The notes under the pieces are model-generated. The model was given only the letters and a program-made list of their open reading frames with translations. It did not search any database and was not told the origin of the DNA. Below, one piece after another: positions 7,255-11,871 of a DNA stretch of 11,871 bases; within the stretch, counting starts at the first letter, position 1; every line of letters begins with the position of its first letter. The translations under genes were made by a program, and so were the position numbers. The stretch is from Actinomycetes bacterium (GTDB lineage: Bacteria > Actinomycetota > Actinomycetes > Propionibacteriales > Nocardioidaceae). The DNA lies in NCBI GenBank assembly GCA_023252095.1, contig JAHEXN010000077.1, positions 1 through 11,871 on the forward strand, written 5' to 3'.

Positions 7255-8270
7255 GCTCCTCCTCCGCTCGCGGGTGCACAGTCCCGCACGATGTCGTTGG
7301 TCAGCTGCGGCGCACCGTCGGGGCCGAACAGGCCACACAGGTAGGCGTCGATCCAGCGGCCCTGGCCGCTGGCCGAGGACAGGACCCGGTAGTACGGACC
7401 GAGCTTGGCCAGGGCCGAGTCGAGATTGGCCTGGTTGTTCGTGAGGATCTGCGCGACCTGGTCGAGCTCGGCCAGCGCGGGCTTGAGCTGCTCCTCGTTG
7501 TCGCTCACGAGGCCCTGCAGCTGGATGCCCAACGAGGACGTGCTCTCGAGCAGGGCCTGGACCGTGGCACGACGGTTCTCGAGCTCGGTCAGCAGCAGGC
7601 TGCCGTCGCTGATGAGGGCCGCGAGCTCGTCGTTGCGGTTGGCGAACGTCTCGGTGACGGTGCTGGTGGACTCCAGCAGCGCCGCGAGCTCCTCGTCGCG
7701 CGACGAGATCGTGCGCGAGAGATCGGTGAGTCCCGCGACGGTGGTCTGCACCGACTCGGGAGTGTCGCGGAACGCGTCGGCCAGGGCCGTGAAGCTGGCC
7801 TCGAGCTGGTCGGTGTCGATCTCGCCGATGTTGTCGGAGAGGTCGGAGAACGCCGCCGTGACGTCGTACGGGGTCGTGGTGCGCTCGAGCGGGATGGCCT
7901 CGTCGAGATCGCCGCGACCACCGGGATCGATCGACAGGTACTTCTGCCCCAGGAGCGTCTTGACCTTGACCGCAGCGGTGGTCTGCGAGCCGAGCTTGAC
8001 GTCCTTGGCCGTGAAGGTCACGACGACCTCGCCCTTCTCGAGCTCGATGCCCGTCACGCTGCCGACCTTGACGCCGGACACGCGCACCTCGGTGCCCTTC
8101 TTCAGGCCACCTGCCTCGGCGAAGTGCGCGGTGTACTCGCGGCCCTCACCGATGATCGGCAGGCGAGCCGCGTTGAACGTCGCGAAGAAGATCAGCGTGA
8201 GGCTCACGAGGCCGATGACGGCGATCGTGACCCGGTTGCGTTCCGCGAACGCCTTCCCGTACTTGCTCAT
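7251..8270 (-). CDS. mceC: Mce family protein, MceC position
   Basis: This is a 339-residue MCE subunit. One membrane helix at about 13-31 is followed by the MCE domain at about 44-115, with VRVSGVKVGSVTGIELEKG at 62-80 and LLGQKYLSIDP at 106-116. A long amphipathic helical stretch (about 135-290) is typical of the domain that forms the tunnel in this family. The end GRWIDAYLCGL and a second cysteine (C312 and C331) match the conserved C-terminal Cys pattern of Mce proteins. Unlike its neighbours it does not overlap mceB directly: 137 bases of palindromic sequence lie between the two ATGA sites. Upstream of its ATG is GAGGCGGTGGCGG, a mediocre ribosome binding site, so its translation may depend on coupling. 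Confidence 0.93.
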   Translation of the reverse strand: MSKYGKAFAERNRVTIAVIGLVSLTLIFFATFNAARLPIIGEGREYTAHFAEAGGLKKGTEVRVSGVKVGSVTGIELEKGEVVVTFTAKDVKLGSQTTAAVKVKTLLGQKYLSIDPGGRGDLDEAIPLERTTTPYDVTAAFSDLSDNIGEIDTDQLEASFTALADAFRDTPESVQTTVAGLTDLSRTISSRDEELAALLESTSTVTETFANRNDELAALISDGSLLLTELENRRATVQALLESTSSLGIQLQGLVSDNEEQLKPALAELDQVAQILTNNQANLDSALAKLGPYYRVLSSASGQGRWIDAYLCGLFGPDGAPQLTNDIVRDCAPASGGGA

Positions 8271-8275
8271 GCCGC
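8264..8275. repeat. 12-base direct repeat, mceC-side copy
   Basis: TGCTCATGCCGC here is identical to 8401-8412, and the copies are offset by exactly 137 bases. This copy holds the start codon of mceC. Together they look like a target-site duplication bounding an insertion, although the repeated ATGA context could also reflect selection for coupling. Confidence 0.65.
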
Positions 8276-8407
8276 CACCGCCTCGTCATTCGTGACCGCT
8301 GGTTGAGGTGTGAGGGCGCACAGCGCCCGAGCCTCGAAACCTCGGTCGGCTGAGGAACCCCTTTCGAGGCTCGTTCCTCGCACCTCAAGGGGCGGAATCG
8401 TGCTCAT
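8267..8407 (-). CDS. 46-codon open frame created by the palindromic insert
   Basis: This open frame starts at the ATG within the mceB stop (ATGA at 8404-8407) and ends in the TGA within the mceC start (ATGA at 8267-8270). Its first residues are MSTIPPLEVRGTSLERG and its end is TNDEAVAA. It has no recognisable domain, helix or signal, and most of it is the translation of the palindrome. I regard it as a bridge that may carry ribosomes between mceB and mceC rather than as a functional protein. Whether it is translated is unknown. Confidence 0.3.
   Translation of the reverse strand: MSTIPPLEVRGTSLERGSSADRGFEARALCALTPQPAVTNDEAVAA
8296..8395. repeat. Compound REP-like palindromic element inside the mce operon
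   Basis: Nested inverted repeats fill this stretch. The outer arms are 8296-8310 and 8381-8395, sharing CCGC ends and a perfect TTGAGGTG/CACCTCAA core (12 of 15 paired). The inner arms are a perfect 12-base pair, CGAGCCTCGAAA (8328-8339) and TTTCGAGGCTCG (8362-8373), with a 22-base loop. A small hairpin, GGGCGC-ACA-GCGCCC, is at 8314-8328. An alternative 7-base pairing, GAGGAAC/GTTCCTC (8352-8358 with 8373-8379), competes with the inner stem. It resembles the non-autonomous palindromic repeats common in actinobacterial intergenic regions. No transposase is nearby. Confidence 0.8.
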
Positions 8408-8412
8408 GCCGC
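8401..8412. repeat. 12-base direct repeat, mceB-side copy
   Basis: This second copy of TGCTCATGCCGC covers the last codons and stop of mceB, including the first ATGA site. The flanking bases differ from those of the copy at 8264-8275, so the identity is exactly 12 bases. Confidence 0.65.
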
Positions 8413-9411
8413 ACACCTCGCGGAGTTGGACTGGACGCCGAGGTCGCCGAAGTAGCCCTCGGGCTGGGGGATCACGCCGCCGATCTTGCAGACGTAGAAG
8501 TTGAGCCACGAGCCGTAGCTGCCGATCGTGCCGATCGCATCGAGCTTGGTGGGCAGCATCGTGAAGAACTCGTTGAGCGTGCCCTCGGCGTCCGACAGGT
8601 TGCCGGCGAGGGTCTGCAGCGCCGCGATGTCGTTCTTGAGCGGCGCGCGGCCCTCCTCCAGCAGGTCGGCGACGCTGACCGACAGGCCGCTCAGCCCGTC
8701 GAGCGTGCTGCCGATCGTCTGGCGATCGGACGCCAGGCCGGAGACGAGCTGCGACATCGTCGTGATGACGGCGTCGACCTGGTCGGTGCGGCTGTTGATC
8801 GTGGTCAGCACCGAGCTGAGGCTCGTGATGAGCTCACCGATCACGGCGTCCTTCTCGGCCAGGGTCGAGGTGAGGTTGCCGGTGCTGGCGAGCAACGTGT
8901 CGACGGAGGCGCCGTCGCCCTGGAAGACCGCGATGATGTCGGCGCTCAGGGCGTTGACGTCCTCGGGGTCGAGCGCCTGCAGCAGCGGCTGGAAGCCGTT
9001 GAACAGCAGCGTCAGGTCGAGCGCCGGGGCGGTCTCCTCGAGACCGAACGTGTACCCGGGCTTGAGCGCCTCGCCCTTGCGCTCCGGCGGCTCGAGGGAG
9101 ATGTAGCGCTGGCCCACGAGGTTGCGGAACTTGAGCTGGGCCACGGTGCCCTTCTCGACCGTCGTGCCGTCGGCCACCGTGAACTCCACGACCGCGTTGG
9201 CGTCGTCGTCGAGACCGACCTTCGAGACCGTGCCGACCTTGACGCCAGCCATGCGCACGTCGTCGCCCTTGTTGAGGCTCGTGGCGTCGGTGTACACGGC
9301 CGTGTAGGTCTCGCCCGGTCCGCTGGAGTTGCGGATCGTGGCGGCCAGGGCCGCCGTGGCGAGCACCGTCAGGAGCGTGAACGCGATGCTCTTGATCAGG
9401 ATGATCCTCAC
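8404..9411 (-). CDS. mceB: Mce family protein, MceB position
   Basis: This is a 335-residue MCE subunit. An N-terminal membrane helix at about 5-24 is followed by the MCE domain at about 34-107, with VRMAGVKVGTVSKVGLD at 52-68 and LVGQRYISLEPPE at 98-110. The helical region runs to about 295. The C-terminus YGSWLNFYVCKIGG (299-312) is the typical MceB ending, and the cysteines are C308 and C333. The GTG at 9411 overlaps the mceA stop as GTGA. The ribosome binding site before it is weak, consistent with translational coupling to mceA. Its final codons form one copy of the 12-base direct repeat that bounds the palindromic insert, so the protein end is either native or slightly altered by that event. 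Nothing suggests truncation. Confidence 0.93.
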   Translation of the reverse strand: MRIILIKSIAFTLLTVLATAALAATIRNSSGPGETYTAVYTDATSLNKGDDVRMAGVKVGTVSKVGLDDDANAVVEFTVADGTTVEKGTVAQLKFRNLVGQRYISLEPPERKGEALKPGYTFGLEETAPALDLTLLFNGFQPLLQALDPEDVNALSADIIAVFQGDGASVDTLLASTGNLTSTLAEKDAVIGELITSLSSVLTTINSRTDQVDAVITTMSQLVSGLASDRQTIGSTLDGLSGLSVSVADLLEEGRAPLKNDIAALQTLAGNLSDAEGTLNEFFTMLPTKLDAIGTIGSYGSWLNFYVCKIGGVIPQPEGYFGDLGVQSNSARCAA

Positions 9412-10709
9412 TGGACCGTCACCACCGTTCCGCGGAGCGTGGGGCCGAGCAGCAGGCTGGACCAGGCCGGGTACTCGTCGGGCGGGAGGTCCTGGCCCCC
9501 TGCCAGCAGCTCGGCGATGAGCTGGTTCTCGGCCGGGGAGTTGACCTCGCCCAGGCCCATCGCGTCGCTGAGCTGAGCCGCGACGAGCGGGCTCGGCGGG
9601 GGTGCGATCGCGGGGGGCGCGTCAGCCGAGGCCTGCTTGTTGGCCGAACCCGTCTGGTACGGGCAGCGCGGTCCGCCGCCGGACTCGAAGCGCGGGCTGT
9701 CGGCGCCGTACTGGTAGGCGCCGCGGCTCGGCACGACGTTGAGCGTGACGTGGATGCCGGGCTCGCCCGAACCCGCGCCGAGCACCTCGTCCATGACCGG
9801 GATGAAGTCGCTGACAGCCTTGAACAGGCACGGGAACTCCGTGGCGTACGGCGCCGCGGCACCGAGCGCGTCGCGGCTGGCCGCCGACAGCGTGATGATG
9901 TTGCCCTGGTTGGCCTCCAGCCAGGCACGGGTCGTGTTCGAGGTCGTGATGACGTTGGCGAACAGCGTGGTCAGCGTCTGCTTCTCGGCGATGATCGTGT
10001 CGGTCGTGACGGTGAGGTCGTCGAGCGCGTCGAGCAGGTCGGGTGCGGCGACGTCGTAGGTACGGGCGACCTCGCCGAGCTTGACCAGGTCGTCGGCCAT
10101 CTGCGGCACGTACGGCTGCAGCTGGGTGAGGTAGGTGCCCCACTCCTCCATGGCCTCGCCGATGTCGTCGCCTCGGCCGGAGAGCATCAGGCTGAGCTCG
10201 CCGAGCGCGGCCGAGAGCTTCTCGGGCTGCAGCGCCTCGAGCACGGGCAGCATCTCGTCGAGAACCTCCTCGAGCTCGACGGCCTCGTCGGACGCGTCCT
10301 GACGGATCGTGTCGCCGGCCTCGAGCCCGCCACCGCTGGTGGCACCGTCGGCCAGGAGCTGCACGTAGCGCTCGCCGAACAGGGTCTTGGGCAGCAGCCG
10401 GGCGACCGTGTCGGACGGCAGGCCCTCGGCGATGCCGGGCTTGAGCGCGAGGGTGAGCACGGCGCCGTCGTCGGTGGACTCGATGCGCTTGACCTCGCCG
10501 ACCGGGACGCCGTTGAGCTTGACGTCGGAGCCGGGCTGCATCGCGTTGCCGACGCTGCCGGTCGTGAGCTGGATCTCGGTGCGGGGCGAGAACGCCTTGT
10601 TGTACATCAGCACCGCGACGATCAGGCCCGTGACGACGATGCCAATGAACAGCACTCCGAACGCGAGGTCGAGGGGGCGGGTGCTCCGCACCACGACGGG
10701 CCCGCTCAT
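9408..10709 (-). CDS. mceA: Mce family protein, MceA position
   Basis: This is a 433-residue MCE subunit, the first of six. The membrane helix is at about 15-35 (FGVLFIGIVVTGLIVAVLM), and the MCE domain is at about 43-121 with VKLNGVPVGEVKRIES at 63-78 and LFGERYVQLL at 110-119. Next come the helical Mce4_CUP1-type domain (about 125-300) and a C-terminal region with C294 and C349, a proline-rich stretch near 365-374 and the block LGEVNSPAENQLIAELLAGG (386-405). The ATG at 10709 overlaps the yrbEB stop as ATGA. The same frame stays open upstream to 11648 across yrbEB, but that part is an out-of-frame shadow of yrbEB. The position right after the YrbE pair defines it as MceA. By family knowledge it takes part in binding or conducting lipid; the actual substrate is not determined. 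Confidence 0.93.
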   Translation of the reverse strand: MSGPVVVRSTRPLDLAFGVLFIGIVVTGLIVAVLMYNKAFSPRTEIQLTTGSVGNAMQPGSDVKLNGVPVGEVKRIESTDDGAVLTLALKPGIAEGLPSDTVARLLPKTLFGERYVQLLADGATSGGGLEAGDTIRQDASDEAVELEEVLDEMLPVLEALQPEKLSAALGELSLMLSGRGDDIGEAMEEWGTYLTQLQPYVPQMADDLVKLGEVARTYDVAAPDLLDALDDLTVTTDTIIAEKQTLTTLFANVITTSNTTRAWLEANQGNIITLSAASRDALGAAAPYATEFPCLFKAVSDFIPVMDEVLGAGSGEPGIHVTLNVVPSRGAYQYGADSPRFESGGGPRCPYQTGSANKQASADAPPAIAPPPSPLVAAQLSDAMGLGEVNSPAENQLIAELLAGGQDLPPDEYPAWSSLLLGPTLRGTVVTVQ

Positions 10710-11599
10710 CCGGCGATCCTGACGGTCGTGCTCGTGCCCCAGAGCGCGAGCGATAGCACGAGGTCGAGCACCGCGACGGTCACGATGCTGCGTCGCACGG
10801 CCGTGCCGACCGCGATGCCGACACCCGCCGGACCACCGTGCGCCGTGAAGCCGAGGCGGCAGTGGATCAGGATGATGATGACGGCGAACACGAGCACCTT
10901 GACGAACGACAGCAGGATGTCGATCGGGGGCAGGAACAGCGTGAAGTAGTGGTCGTAGGTGCCCGCCGACTGGCCGTGGAAGTAGACCGTGACGATGCGG
11001 GAGCCGGCGTACGACGTGAGCAGGCCGATGACGTACAGCGGAATGATCGCGATGAACCCGGCGACGACACGCGTGGTGACGAGGTACCGACGGCTCGCGA
11101 CCGCCATGACGTCGAGCGCGTCGACCTCCTCGTTGATGCGCATCGCGCCAAGCTGGGCCGTGAAGCCCGAGCCGACCGTGGCCGAGAGGGCGAGTGCGGC
11201 GACGAGCGGTGCGATCTCGCGGGTGTTGAAGTACGCGGAGATGAACCCGTTGAGCGTCGCGGTGCCGATCTGGTCGAGGGCCGCGTAGCCCTGCATGCCG
11301 ACGACGGTGCCGACGAACAGGGTCATGCCGAGCATCACGCCGATCGTGCCGCCGATGACCGCGAGGGCGCCGGTGCCGAAGCTGACCTCGGACAGCAGGC
11401 GCGCGATCTCCTTCGGGTGGAAGCGGATCGCCTTGGGGATCGCGACGAGCACGCCGATGTGGAAGCGCAGGCCGGCGCCGAGGCTGGCGAGGCGGTCGGC
11501 GGGGACCTTCGAGGCGCGCTTGGCGATCGAGTCCCGCTTCGGGCGCGCCGGCGGCGGGAACTGCGGCTGCGCGTGCGGCTGGGGTTGTGTCGCAGTCAT
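10706..11599 (-). CDS. yrbEB: YrbE-type (MlaE family) ABC permease, YrbEB position
   Basis: This is a 297-residue integral membrane protein of the MlaE/YrbE permease family, one of the two membrane subunits of the Mce importer. A polar Pro/Gln-rich N-terminus (1-20) precedes an amphipathic segment, then about five hydrophobic segments (roughly 77-103, 126-148, 173-197, 226-247, 272-290). The conserved cytoplasmic loop GAMRINEEVDALDVM (151-165) is the family signature thought to contact the MceG/MlaF ATPase. Length is close to the 255-290 of relatives, with the excess in the N-terminal tail. The ATG at 11599 is supported by AAGGTGG seven bases upstream. It follows yrbEA with an 81-base gap, the only real gap among the core genes apart from the mceB-mceC insert. 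Confidence 0.93.
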   Translation of the reverse strand: MTATQPQPHAQPQFPPPARPKRDSIAKRASKVPADRLASLGAGLRFHIGVLVAIPKAIRFHPKEIARLLSEVSFGTGALAVIGGTIGVMLGMTLFVGTVVGMQGYAALDQIGTATLNGFISAYFNTREIAPLVAALALSATVGSGFTAQLGAMRINEEVDALDVMAVASRRYLVTTRVVAGFIAIIPLYVIGLLTSYAGSRIVTVYFHGQSAGTYDHYFTLFLPPIDILLSFVKVLVFAVIIILIHCRLGFTAHGGPAGVGIAVGTAVRRSIVTVAVLDLVLSLALWGTSTTVRIAG

Positions 11600-11679
11600 G
11601 ACGACACCACCTTTGAAGAACGCACGGTAGGCGGTGCCGACATGACAAGTCCCATGTTTCTCTCGCTTCGCTCGCTCAT
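11596..11679 (-). CDS. 27-codon open frame between yrbEA and yrbEB
   Basis: This ATG begins one base after the yrbEA stop (TGA-C-ATG), and its TGA overlaps the yrbEB start as ATGA. The peptide begins MSERSERNMGLVMS. The opening GAGCGAGCGAAGCGAGAG is low-complexity and resembles a dispersed start-associated repeat found in many actinobacterial genomes (recollection, not searched). There is no domain. It may only couple yrbEA to yrbEB translation. Evidence for a product is weak. Confidence 0.25.
   Translation of the reverse strand: MSERSERNMGLVMSAPPTVRSSKVVSS
11607..11613 (-). promoter_or_regulatory. Ribosome binding site of yrbEB
   Basis: Minus-strand AAGGTGG lies seven bases before the ATG at 11599. 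It decides the yrbEB start and shows that this gene can be initiated independently of yrbEA. Confidence 0.7.
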
Positions 11680-11686
11680 GTCAGGC
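11636..11686. repeat. Inverted repeat spanning the yrbEA stop
   Basis: GCCGACATGA (11636-11645) pairs with TCATGTCAGGC (11676-11686) with one bulged base; the perfect core is GACATGA/TCATGTC. The 30-base loop holds the TCTCGCTTCGCTCGC tract. On the transcript the stem covers the yrbEA stop codon and the start of the 27-codon frame, so it may affect read-through between the two YrbE genes. Confidence 0.5.
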
Positions 11687-11871
11687 TCCCTTGCCCGGGA
11701 CGAGCTGGAGGTACAGCGTCGTGATCACGAAGTTGACGAAGAACAGCATCAGGAACGTCACGACGACCGACTGGTTGACCGCGTCGCCGACGCCCTTGGG
11801 GCCGGGAGCGGTGTTGAGCCCCCGGTAGCAGGCGATGACGCCAGCCACGAAGCCGAACACGACAGCCTTGA
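11681..11871 (-). CDS. yrbEA: YrbE-type (MlaE family) ABC permease, YrbEA position, 3' end only
   Basis: These are the C-terminal 62 residues of the first YrbE permease; the rest lies beyond the right edge. The visible part reads FGFVAGVIACYRGLNT, followed by GPKGVGDAVNQSVVVTF and a terminal hydrophobic segment FLMLFFVNFVITTLYLQ, ending LVPGKGA. This is the usual end of MlaE/YrbE permeases: cytoplasmic loop with CYRG, the GVGxAVNxSVV block, then the last membrane helix. Its position before yrbEB makes it the A subunit, which in the family pairs with YrbEB to form the transmembrane core. The promoter and any regulator of the operon must lie to the right, outside the window. Confidence 0.92.
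   Translation of the reverse strand, partial: KAVVFGFVAGVIACYRGLNTAPGPKGVGDAVNQSVVVTFLMLFFVNFVITTLYLQLVPGKGA

Noticed and set aside
7255..7338. Longer mceD start at 7338
   Set aside because: It adds 28 Arg-rich residues that overlap the end of mceC. The ATG at 7254 has a strong ribosome binding site and the ATGA overlap.
8296..8395. Compound palindrome as an intrinsic terminator ending an mceA-mceB transcript
   Set aside because: It has no U-run and sits inside a coupled operon with essential subunits downstream. A partial RNA-processing or attenuation role is not excluded.
9750..10949. Long plus-strand open frame opposite mceA and yrbEB (similarly 3699-5144)
   Set aside because: These are antisense shadows of strongly conserved genes, with no recognisable protein features.
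10710..11648. Upstream extension of the mceA frame, giving a 746-residue fusion-like protein
   Set aside because: The extension is Arg/His/Pro-rich out-of-frame translation of yrbEB. The ATG at 10709, overlapping the yrbEB stop, gives a normal MceA N-terminus with membrane helix.
1..11871. CRISPR array, tRNA, rRNA, integrase or attachment site
   Set aside because: No regularly spaced direct repeats, no tRNA cloverleaf with CCA-adjacent arms, and no integrase or transposase motifs were seen on either strand.

Overview
The window is very GC-rich, with strong third-position G/C bias, GTG starts and tightly packed genes. Gene content points to an actinomycete with a mycolate- or Nocardioides-type envelope lipid uptake system. 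Order Propionibacteriales (Nocardioides/Aeromicrobium-like) is my best guess from the style of the operon and its palindromic repeats; this is inference.

Layout. Positions 1-761 (minus) hold the N-terminal two thirds of a FAD-dependent monooxygenase. It is divergent from a small metallophosphoesterase at 830-1351 (plus). That gene converges on the rest of the window, and the two sides are separated by a palindromic repeat at 1361-1396. Everything from 1409 to the right edge is on the minus strand. Read in transcription order (right to left) it is a canonical actinobacterial mce locus: yrbEA (3' end only), yrbEB, mceA, mceB, mceC, mceD, mceE (lipoprotein), mceF, two Mce-associated membrane proteins, and then, after a 60-base gap, a secreted class-2 type lipase.

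How the genes work together. In this family, YrbEA/YrbEB form the membrane permease core of an ABC-type lipid importer, and the six Mce proteins form the extracytoplasmic substrate conduit. Mce-associated proteins support assembly or stability. The ATPase (MceG) is not in the window. The exported lipase could release fatty acids or sterols from esters for the importer; that link is inferred from position.

What is unusual. Almost every junction in the operon is a 4-base ATGA or GTGA stop/start overlap. The mceB-mceC junction is split by about 137 bases carrying a compound palindrome, bounded by a 12-base direct repeat that contains the ATGA overlap itself. The insertion leaves a 46-codon open frame that starts in the first ATGA and ends in the second. 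A 15-base core of this palindrome recurs at 1361-1396. A second small open frame with its own inverted repeat sits between yrbEA and yrbEB. No tRNA, rRNA, CRISPR array or transposase gene was seen.
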